Shown here in pieces: positions 12,801-24,800 of a stretch of DNA of 64,000 nucleotides. The position numbers and the translations under genes were made by a program. A model generated the notes under the pieces. The model worked only from the letters and a program-made list of their open reading frames with translations. It made no database searches and was not told the origin of the DNA. Position 1 is the stretch's first letter. Every line of letters starts with the position of its first letter. This DNA is from Sipunculus nudus (Eukaryota > Annelida > Sipuncula > Golfingiida > Sipunculidae), in the NCBI GenBank assembly GCA_026874595.1, contig CM049309.1, positions 30,629,033 to 30,693,032 of the forward strand, in the 5' to 3' direction.

Positions 12801-15800
12801 TTACAAAACAACAATGTCTTACATGTAGGCCCTTGGATAACAAAACAACATGTTTGACATGTAGGCCTTCCAATTACAAAACAACAACATGTCTGACAGG
12901 TAGGCCTTCACATTTCAACACAACACATCAAGTGTGACATGTAGGCCTTCACATTACAAAACAAAATATGCCTTCCATAACCCTATTGGTGTTATTATTT
13001 GCTGAAATTTGTTACCTGTCATAATTGTGATTGTTTACAAAAGTTACAGTTGTTTGTGATCACTCCTCACACCCTGAGATACCGTGTAATCAACTTCAAA
13101 TTTGTACAGAATACTATGACATCTACTCTGCATACCCAAGACTTCATATATACATGGTTTTACATTTTGATATATTTGTATTGAAAATATGTATGGAATA
13201 ATATGTTCAGATTTCCCTGTAATGAGTTATGCTTTGCCAGTTGAACCCTGTGAGTTCTAAACATAAGTTGTCATGTGATTTCAGCCACTGGTCGGTCTGT
13301 CTGGACAGTCAGGTTATGCCACCAGTTCAGGAGGCTCCACCAGCATTCGCTGTAACTTCCGACGTGCTAAGACAGTCCCAGGAAACAAGGAAGTCGCTGA
13401 CTTTACCAAACGTCATTACATCATGTTGGTGCAGGGAAGGCTTGTGGAAGGTCAGTCAGGTTCATACACTTTCATTGTATCCCCAGACAAAGTGTTAGTA
13501 GTATAATATGGTTTTAGCATGGTTACGCTGCCACCGCAGATAAATCTTGTCTGCACGACAACTCAAAACATATTTCATAAATCTTGACCATAATAGATGT
13601 GCATAGATATGGGTTGGAAGGCCGGAGTGATCTTGACCTTGAATAAAATTTAATTTTTTGGAGAAAATTTAACAAAATCTTGTCTGCACGATAACTCAAA
13701 ACTTATTTCACAAATCTTGACCATACTACCGTAAAATCTCCACTTAAAACCGCACTTCTGATTAAAACCGCACCCAGACTTCGCCGAAATTCCAGGTGAG
13801 ACATCGCGAGGGGCTCAAATACTAAGAACCCCCCTTTGAAACCGCACCAACTTTCGCTACGGAATGATTTGACAAAAGACACAATCAAGCTGTCATCTAG
13901 AAATGAACACGCGTAGGTTGCGACTCGGCCATTCCTGTCCACTTTAAAATTCCTTGGGCATTTTATTTAAACACATCGTAACACTTTTCCATGGTCACTC
14001 AAGCATGAAGTTTGGGAAGACGTAAGGGCCGGTGAACCTCCGCCTGTTTTTACAGATTTTATATTCCGTGTCGTATTTTTGTTTGCTACTGATTTGTCAT
14101 TATATTTTGGAAAAAAATATTCTGCTGATCCATTTCAAGTCACTGTATATTTTAATTCTAAAAATAATATTTTGAAATCTTTACTTTTGATGAAAATTTT
14201 ATTTTCTGGAATTACTATGAAGATTCAAATCATTTTCATACCGGTTACTTCGGTATTATCATCGTCACATCGTACGTTGACATCGCTCCTAGTCCGCAGC
14301 AACATCGCTCCATGCCACAATTTGCTGGCGCGTTTGAAAACATCGCTGGTCAACTTAACTAAATATCAAAGTAACTGAAGTTACCTTGTCGAGATACGCA
14401 CGTATAGGAAACCAGACGCTTGATAACGAGTGATTTTAAGGTAAAACTAAAGTGGCCAGTCGGGGTAAGCAAGTTTTTTTCCTGAAGAAAGTTTTCGTGT
14501 GTGGAGCCATTTTGTCAAGGCAGTGTTCGCGCAAAGCACGCTGGGACGAAATAGGTTGCTCTTCTGTTTACCACCCACCGCGAACAGCCGTTCAAAATAT
14601 TCTTAGCAGAATACCGGGGCGTTTCAGCACATGGCGGCACTCAAACTTAATTTTAAAACGATCGTCTGCCATTGTGAGACTCCTTACGATGTCAGCTTTT
14701 TATTCATTTAACGTTTTAAACAAATAATCATTGCTAAATAATGCCGCAAATCGGTTTAAAGTAGGCTTTTATTTCAATTTTGCTTGACCATGCCCAAGGA
14801 AGTGGGCCGCTGTGTGTTACAGCAGGGTTGTTGTTAGCCCTAGCGACCGTCCTCTCTTACTACGCTACGCTGTGCGAGAGCCCTAGAAGATGATTTGACG
14901 AAACTGGAGACATTCCACATGACAATTAAATTCTTATATTTCGTCGGAAAAAGTCGCATTCGTTAAGAAATTAAGATATTCTTATCAAATACGCATATAA
15001 CATACCAATTAGACAGTGTTTGTCCACTTTAAATGTTTATTAGAAGAATATGTATTATCCTAATAAACGGTGATACACGGGGAACGATGTCTGCTCTGGG
15101 TTTTTCCCCAGCCACGGCTGGCCGGCAGCCGCCTGTGTAACCAGTGGTAACGGGCCGTATTGGCTCAGCGAGCAAGGGTCACGCAGTTCATTGTTTCAGA
15201 TTCTGAGACAGTTTCAAGCGCAAGGGTTGCAAAGTTTTAAAAGTGAGTCTTGTTTACATACTAAAACATAATATTTAGCTGAATTTCTTGGTCATTCAAT
15301 TAAAGTTCTATATCTCCCTTAGATTACTTAAAGTTTCCTTGTCATAAACGCACTATTTGATTTTACACGATTTTTTTCCGACAAGAGTTTGAAGTTCGCC
15401 AGTTTACTCTGAACCTTTTTATGTGGCGGTATCCAGGTCCTGGATACCGCCGCATTTAATGCAGTTAGGTTGTTGTAAACATATTATTTGGTGACAATTA
15501 CCAAGATTTTATGACAAGTTATATATCACACGAAAACTAATCAGCAATATTTAATTTATAAATAACAAATAATCGTTAATAATACATTTACACACGGCTC
15601 CCATGCATGCGAGACTGCTGCTAAGAACGACCTTCGAAAGTTGCAATATTATCGCCCACTCGCCGGCCCAAAAACGATGTCTGTCAGGAAGATATTCAGG
15701 AAACCCTTCTAGTATAAACCGCACAGTGCTTTCAGGAAATCAACCTGATTTCAAGATTTTGAATTTCTTGATTAAACCGCGGTTTTAAGTGGAGATTTTA

Positions 15801-18800
15801 CGGTAGACGTGCATAGATATAGGTGGGGGGGGGGGGGGGCGAAGTGATCTTGACCTTGAATAAAATTTAATTTTTTTGAGAAAATTTCACAAATTCATAA
15901 ATATCTAAATAATTCTTGCATGTATTGATCCAAAAAATCATGTTGATCAAAGATCTTGGATAATGCTGTCTCATACCAGAAACTGGTGGCACCACCTGTT
16001 AACCTTATCATGTTTTCATGCCTTTTAATACCCCCACACACAAATTACAACCAATATCACAGATTTGTTTGAAAACTGGTGACCTTCAGCTTGGTCTTCA
16101 GGGTCAAATCTGTGAATATTTAGAATTTTTTGTTTCCTTCTTACTTTTGAAGTTCTGCTTCTATTTCCTTCAGATTTGACACCAAAAAATATTTCCATAA
16201 ATATCTCTGACATTTTGTCATGACAAGTGATCTTGACCTTGGTTTTGAAGGTAACACCTGAAGAAACCTTGGTGACATGTCAAGTGTCAGTATATGCTAT
16301 TTAAGATGGGGACCTATTTTAGAACTAGGTATGCGCTGATTGTCTGGAGAAACAATGCCTACTGATGCCAAAAATTTTCTAGATTTCTATATTATTTGTC
16401 AACACTGGAATTCTGAAGGTTTTTTTCAGACAAAAGACATACACACAGACATGAAAACAGCAAAATGCTAGATCCTGCCCAGCTCTAGAGTTTAGTTAAC
16501 TTATCTTAATCTCAAGATCGATTGAAATCCATGCATAGTATTTACAGACCTGAAATGGACAGCTCAATCCTAAAATAGAGGATTATAGGGTTAAAAAAGA
16601 GGACCTTAACATTATATGAACCAAAGAACAGATGGCTAACTTCTGGTCTGGGATTAACTTCACCTGTGAAATATGAGTTTAAAATGTATATCAATATCAT
16701 TCAGTAAACGACATTATTTTGTTGTAAAACGTGTCACAGATGAAACTGATATATCACCATACAATAACCAGTCTGGGGGGTTCACATCAACCAGTCTGGA
16801 TGGTTGACATCAACTAGTCTGGATGGTTCAAATATACCTGTCTGGGGGGTTGACATCAACCAGTCTGGATAGTTGACATCAACTAGTCTGGGTGATTCAT
16901 ATATACCAGTCTGGGGGGTTGACATCAACTAGTCTGGGTGGTTCATATATACCAGTCTGGGGGGTTGACATCACTAGTCTGGGGGGTTGACATCAACTAG
17001 TCTGGATTGTTAATATAATCAAGACTTAAATGTTAAAAGGTTTAACTTTGCCTTGGTGGTGATGTGTGCTTTCTGAGTGCTAACATTTAGTGAACCTGTG
17101 AGCTTATGTGATTTTGTGGCGGCATCGATTGTCCGTGGTTCATCTGTTAACACATTCTATTTCTAATAAGGCAGGACTAACATCACCAAGTTTTATGCAA
17201 ATAATCAGCCTTTTAAAAATTGAGCGAAAGCTAAAAAGAAACTTAAAAAAAATCTTCTTTGTCAAGAATATCCAGCCAAATTATTAAATATTTCACAGAT
17301 TTTATTCCAGAAACAGTTTCAAAAGTTTGTTTGAATGGTTCCAGTTTGGTGATTTTTGGCTGAGTTTCAGGAAGCTGAACTTATTCATTTTGCCAAAAAA
17401 GCATACTAACATTACAATCTCAGAATTGCTTGAGCAGTCATCACCAAATTTAATGCAAATGTTGGTGACATGAGTCATATTTTAATTTGACGTATTGGTG
17501 GCACCAACTGAAACAAACTTTTTTGTACATGGTTCATTGGTCATTAGTACATTAACCCATAATTTCTTAGGAACAGCATGATTGTGCTAGTATTCCTACA
17601 TTTTATGAAAAATATTAATCACATGTCAAATGTCAAGGGATTGAGCTTTTTGAGGTGCCACCTGCAGCGACTTAAATTTTATGGAGGAAAAACTAGAAAA
17701 CCTTTGAAAATCTTCTTCTTCTAAATCACTCAGCCAAATTGTTCAATATTTCAAAGAAATGATCCCCAGAGACCAGCTCTCTCAAGTTTGTTTGTTTTGG
17801 TTTTGATGAATTTCGGCAGAGTTACAGGAACTTGACCAATAAGCATCTCAGAAACGACAGAAGCTAGCATCACCAAGCTTTGTGTAAATGTTGGTCACAT
17901 GACTCATATTTGAAACTGAGGTTTTTTGGCCCAACCTACATTGATCTATTTTTTATGTGCATAAACCTTTTAATTTTACCTCTTTCAGCTTCAACATTAA
18001 AAAATGTTTTATGAACCAGCCAAATTGTTTAAATTTTCTCAAGATTCTTTTTAGGGTAGGGTCCTCTCATTTGTATAAGAATAGGTTGAGTTCATGAATT
18101 TTTGGTAGAGTCATGGAAAGCTGAAGTTGGCCAAGTGAGACCAAATCAAACTGATTGCTGCAATTGTCATCTTCTGCAAAATGTTGTTTCAGCTTCTGTA
18201 ACATTGCACAAAAATGATTCTTAGTTGGCCTTTTTTCAAGTTTACTTAAATGATGTTTGGCTGAAATATTGGACCTTTAACAATGAAAGGATTGTATGAT
18301 ACCTTAAACAAAGCTAGTAGATTTATTGATCTGTGTCGGTATGTAAGTCTGTATATTATGCATGTCTATACCTCCCAGATGGCTTTCTCATACACAAGAC
18401 TAGTGGTGCAACCTACAATCATACTTTTGTTGTGTACATCCATGCCAGTATTTCAGTAGTGATGCTCATGTAATTAGTGCTTATGCTCTTGTTTAAAATG
18501 TTTAGTACTTACTTTTTTCATGTACATGTCACACATGTACTGTAAATTAAGTAAGTACTTTTTCAATAATGGTCAAGCATGTTTTCATAATACCTGATAT
18601 ATATCTCATTGTACAGGTTCACAATATGCTTGTGGGCCTTGTTATCAAAATACTGCGAGTCACAAGAAAAATATACATACTACAAGAGCCTTAGTTTGCT
18701 ATTATAGTTGTATGAAGGTAATTCACGTTTTATGTTATATTTGCATCTGTTTCTTGTTAAAGTTTGATTTGTTTGACAGGTACCACTGACACTAAGAAGA

Positions 18801-21800
18801 TGCATGAAACAGATGCCAACAAAGGTCCCCGGATTTCACCAAGGATGGTCTCTACTTCTGAGAACGTCAACCTGTCTGGCGAGGCTAAATACCCGATGGT
18901 CAAGGCACATGGTGAGGAATTACTACTGAATTAATAATCTGTTAAGAATGACATAGTGGTGACTGACTGTTACGGTCCCTTTTCACACCAAACAACTCAG
19001 GCCGAACCGTAACACATATGCTTAGACACGTTCTCTTCAAATGAATACGTAACCAAAATATGGGTGCAAAAACAGTGCTATATTCATATATAACAATATT
19101 TACATGGGTACACAAATAATATAATAGTCAATACATAACGTAATTTATAACAAAGTCTCTGAAGAAAAACTGAGTCTCTAAATAACGAACTGCAACGAAA
19201 TACTTAACTGAATCCGGTATATGAGAAACTGAAGTCCATCATCAACACATAGTTCGGGCACACACAAAACTGAAGTCCTGTATTAATCCATGTGGCACCA
19301 GAAAACATAAAGTCTCTCCTCTTCCTACATACTAAAGTTCAAAGCGTGGTACATGGCATTCCGTGGGCTTGGGGACCAAGAGCCCACGGTCACGGTCCCC
19401 GGGGAAAACAGTAACGTGGCGTAGCAAAATCAATAGTCCCGCCTCGTACTGCAGGCGAGTTCGTTATATAGGCTTTCAACAAAGGGTGGAAACCGCAGAA
19501 GTTTGTGGTTTTGCTTGAGAGAAACGATAGCGCCGTCAGAACTGCAAAACCAGTACTGAATGGTCCCAGAATAGTGTTTATGTTTCTCAAAGCGCGTCAG
19601 TAGTCACTGATAGTGGGGTGGATCCATAAGCGTGGAAATGGGGGCGGCCACACCACTTCGTGGCGCCATCCTCCGATGTACGGGAGACGTCCATGCAACA
19701 CCCCCACCCTTAAAAGAAAGAAGGTAAGGAGAGCAAAGCATTAGCACTGTATGACGAGTATATGAGTAGTTTGACATCTTAAGCATTAGTTTATGCTTCT
19801 CAAAGCTTAATTAATTATCATTATCACAAATAGTATAATCAGCAATATCTTAATACATGTAATATATGTAATACAACTCTTCCAAAGGACAGAACATATC
19901 CGAGGCTATAACAAGAGTCAATCATCAGATCAAAATTAATGACATCTCGATAACGTATCAGCGATTATGTTATCGGAGCCCTTGATGTGTTTGATAACTA
20001 GGTTAAACTCTGACAGGGCTAGACTCCATCTCATTAATCTCTGATTATTATTCTTCATCTTATGAAGAAATGTTATGGGATTATGATCAGTATAAACAGT
20101 TATATCATAAATATACTTCAAAGTGCTGTAACGCCATCAATAGTGACAGAGTTTCCTTTTCAATAGTAGAATAATTCTTTTGATGAGGTAAAAATTTCTT
20201 TGAATAGTAGCAAACCGGATGACTTATGTTAAAGTCATCGTCTTGGATGAGCACAGCGCCTACACCGCAATCGCTGGCATCCGTCATGAGAGAAAACGGT
20301 TTATCAAAATTTGGAGCTTGTAACACAGGTGCACTTTGTAATATAGCTTTGGCTCTTTCAAAAGCATTTTGACGGTTTTTATTCCAATGGAATTTTTTGT
20401 CCTTTTCCAATAGGTCCGTTAACGGATTTACAACTTCTGCAAAGTTCTGACAAAATTTCCTGTAATACCCAGTCATTCCTAAGAATCGCATTAGTTCCTT
20501 GCGATTAGTAGGAACTGGAAATTCTACGATAGCAGATACTTTACTGGCAATTGGTTTTACACAACCTTGACCTACTTCGTGCCCTAAATATGTTACAGTT
20601 GCACGACAAAAATCACTCTTGGCAAGATTAACTGTCAATCCAGCTTTTTTCAGTCTCTCAAAGAGTTCTACCAAACTTTGTTTATGACCTTCCCATATGT
20701 GATTGTATACAACAACATCATCAATATAGCAAGTACAGTTATCTAAGCCAGATAATACACAATTCATAAGTCTCATGAAGCAGGCTGGCGCATTTTTCTT
20801 TCCGAAGGGCATAACTTTGTACTGGAACAAACCGTTTGGCGTTACAAACGCAGATATTTGCTTAGCCCGTTCGTTAAGAGGTACCTGCCAATAACCTTTT
20901 AACAGATCTAACTTGCTAATATACGTAGCAGATCCAATCCTATCAATGCAATCTTCCACCCTGGGCAAAGGGTAAGTATCTGTTATTGTTACAGTGTTAA
21001 CTTTTCGATAGTCTGTACAAAATCTGTAGGTCATATCAGGCTTCTTTATCAACAAACATGGGGAACTCCAGGCACTACTGCTGTTTTCAATAATATCATT
21101 CTCTATCATATACTTGATTTCAGTCTTTATGGCTTGTAACTTTTGGGGACCAGCTCTATATGGTGCCTGTTTAATAGGGGAAGCATCTCCTACGTCTACA
21201 TCATGCTGTAGTACATTAGATCTACTGGGGACATCAGGAAATAAAGAGACATAATTTAGCAGGATTTCCTTCAACTCTGATAACTGATCGAAATCCAAAT
21301 GTGACAATTTCTGATCTAAATTATTTAAAATATCAGTGTCAGTTTTACAGGATGTTCAGTTTTCTTCATGAGAACATCCTCAGCATTCTTTTCAGTTTCT
21401 TTAATGAGTACCAAATTTGTTTGGGGAGGACTAGATTGACATGTTTCCGCTGATCTGTCATGATATTCTTTCAACATATTTATATGACAAAGTTGTTGTG
21501 ACTTTCTACAATCAGGAGTATCAATCACATAATTCAAATCTGATTTCTTCTCAACAACTTTGTATGGTCCAGAGTATTTTGCTTGCAGGGGATGTCCTGG
21601 AATTGGGAATAATACCAGAACTTTATCACCAGGTTTAAATTCTCTTTTTGTCGTCTTTTTGTCACACCATACTTTCATTTTGTTTTGGGCTTTCTTTAAA
21701 TGTTCTTGGGCGATTTCATTTGCCCTACTTAATTTCTCCTTGAATTCCTGAACATATTTTAACAAGCTACTTTGACAACTGTTTTCCATCCAAGTGTCTT

Positions 21801-24800
21801 TTAACACCGCCAGGGGGCCTCTTACACAGTGCCCATACACTAATTCAAAAGGGCTTAACCCTAAGCTTTCTTGCACTGCTTCTCGGGCCGCAAATATCAA
21901 AAAGGGTAAACCCTCATCCCACTGGTTCCCAGTGTCAAGACAATAAGCTCTAATCATGTTTTTGAGAGTTTGGTGAAATCGCTCTAGAGCAGCTTGACTC
22001 TCAGGATGGTAGGCACTGGATTTGTAGTGTTTTATGCCTAGCTCTGCCATAACCTGGGCAAATATATTTGACATGAAATTTGAACCTTGATCCGTTTGTA
22101 TTGTTCTTGGTAAGCCAAAAGTAGTAAAAAATTTAACCAGAGCTTCAACAATTTTCTTTGCAGATATAGTTCTAAGACGAATAGCTTCTGGAAATCTAGT
22201 TGCAGTACACATGATTGTTAGAACATATTCATTGCCATGTTTAGTTTTTCTTAGCGGTCCTACACAGTCAAGTATTATTGATTCAAACACATCATGTGTT
22301 GTTGGTATGGGCGAGAGTGGCGCAGGACTAATTTGGTGGGTTGGTTTTCCAATCATTTGACACACATGACAAGTTTTACAGTATTCCGCCACGTCTCGTT
22401 TGAACTTGGGCCAATAGAAGTGTTGGAGAATTTTGTGTTTGGTTTTCCTGACACCCAAATGTCCTGCCATAGGATGATCATGGGCAAGTTTTAAGATTTC
22501 TGGGCGATACTCGGGGGGAACTACAATTTGATAAAGAGTTTTCCACGTTTCGTCCGCTGGTATAGTGGGAGGTCTATATTTTCTGACTAGTACATCATTC
22601 TGTAAGGTGAAACAAGTTGGAACTTTATCTGCTTCCTCTTTAGTCAAGGCATTTTCTCTAAGGGAGGCAATATCAGGATCTTTCTTTTGCATTGCTATCA
22701 AATCATCAGTTTTCATGCTAACTTCTACATTCTTTACACTCCTATCCTTCTTTAACTGTTCATGCCCATTTTGATCAGGCGATTTCACGCCGTTTGTACT
22801 CCTTTGGAGATTTCTATTCAGGGTCTGTTTGCCCTGTACTACATTTGTAGTTGAGTCCTTTGGACTGGGTGTGCCACTTGGGTCACATGCGGGCGATTTG
22901 ACATTTACTCGCGTAACAGGCTTTAAGCCACTGACGTCATCGTTTGAATGCGCCATAAAGGTTTGCGAGAGGTCAAGTACAGAACTCTCTGGTTTCAGAC
23001 TTGCCTTTTTACTCATCGCTCGAGTCACTACACAGCCTGGAAATACGCCCGGAAACTCCTGCTGGAGCAGGTCTGTGTCCCTATCAGTGCTCGGCAATTT
23101 TGTCATTCTGGGATCAATTTTCACTCTGTCACCAGCTAAATCGTTGCCTAGGAGGAGCGAAACGCCCCCTACTGGCAACTTTGAACAAACTCCTACAGTT
23201 ACAAATTCAGAGACTAAATCAGATTCTAGTTTCACTCTGTGTAATGGAACTTCTAAAAATTCCGAATTAACGCCCTGGACTAGAACTGAACACCCCGCGT
23301 AACTCTCTTTAGAGAAGGGAAGAACAGATTTCAAAACGAGGCTTTGGGTTGCCCCGGTATCCCTTAAGATTTTAACACGGGCCTTTCTTGTTCTCTAACT
23401 GAACAAAGCCATCTGACACAAAGGGCTGAAAGCTCTCGTGGACAGGGCTTTGTGTTTCACCTTAAGTCTCTAGTTTACTGGGCATTGTTACCGGTTTCAT
23501 GCTCTGCGTAACAGTTAATGCATTAGGTTTAGGCTTACTTTGACCGTATCTTTTTCTATAACACTCAGATTCTGTATGCCACTTGAACTCACAGAATGTA
23601 CAATATTTGGGTCCAGTCCTAGGTTGTCCCTCTTTATGTTGAGCAGGAGAGTCAGGAGAGTGGGGTTTACCATGATCGGACCATGGTTTACCTGAGCCGG
23701 AAAGACCCCGATAGTAGGGACTACCCTTTCTTCGACCAAGTTTTGGGCTTTTGCTTCCCTCTCTTTTCTCACCATACCTCCTCCTGTGACTGGTATAACT
23801 GGGGCGGTGCGTCAAGGCAAATTCATCTGCCAGGACACCAGCCTCGTTTACATTTCTTACTTTATGTTCATCCAAAAATATTTAATGTCACTACGGATAT
23901 GCCTTTTGAACTCTTCTATCAAAATTAGTTGTTTGAGTTTTTCAAAATCCTGACCAATTTTCATAGACTGACACCATCTATTAAATGCACTTTCTTTGTC
24001 TCTAGCATATTCAACATGAGTTTGATTTTCTCTTTTTGTGGCATTCCTAAATTTTAAGCGATACGCTTCGGGGACTAATTCATAGGCTCTCAGAATGACC
24101 TCTTTTACAGTGTCGTAATCCCTGCATTGTTCGTCTGTGAGCGCAGTGTAAACGTCCTGTGCGCAACCAACCAGAACGCTTTGTAACAACAGGGTCCACT
24201 GGCCTTTAGGCCAAGCCATTAAAGTGGCCACCCGTTCAAAATAACTGAAATAACGCTCCACTTCATTTTCATTGAAGGGAGGTACTTTTGTCGAATTTCT
24301 GAATAGGAATTCAGACGGCTCATGTGCTTTACAATTTTGAGGATTTTGTAACTCTAACTCTTTCAACTTAATTTGCGTTTCTCTTTCGATTTCACATCTA
24401 CAGATTTCTGTTTCAACTTGAGCTTCATATTTCAATTTATCTGTTTCAACTTGAGCTTCACATTTCAATTTAAGTTCATACTTTCTCAATCCTAGTTCTA
24501 TTGGGTCAATAGCTGTTGCCCCAAGAGGTTCCTTAATAGGTTTTTCCTCCAAATCAGATTCCTCTTTACTATCTACATCACCATATAATGATTTCTTAAG
24601 TACATTTCTTAAACCCTCTACAGTGTATACCTCCATGATGTCAATATTTAAATGTAGAGCAATAATTTCAAGTTCATTTTTCTTTAACGTATACAATAAG
24701 CTCCTATTTTCTCTTAATTGTGGTATAATTTCATGTGGTTTAAATTCCGTACCCATATTTGCAAAGTATCAAGATAACGTGTCTGAGAAATATACGAGTT

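Larger units (their letters stand above)
13729..15803. mobile_element. Non-autonomous DNA transposon, 2,075 bp, TA target duplication, 25-bp terminal inverted repeats
   Basis: The ends are perfect 25-bp inverted repeats (13729-13753 and 15779-15803), starting CCGTAAAATCTCCACTTAAA. They are flanked by TA at 13727-13728 and 15804-15805. The TA duplication fits Tc1/mariner-like or another TA-targeting superfamily; I do not assign it further. The interior is more CpG-rich than the surrounding intron and has only short open frames (at most 99 codons) with no transposase motifs, so it is non-autonomous. Repeats of AAACCGCAC lie inside both ends. A long hairpin is at 15421-15455. Confidence 0.88.

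Noticed and set aside
13703-15788. Short frames in the inverted-repeat element as transposase pieces
   Set aside because: None exceeds 99 codons or shows DDE or DNA-binding motifs; they do not join into one frame.
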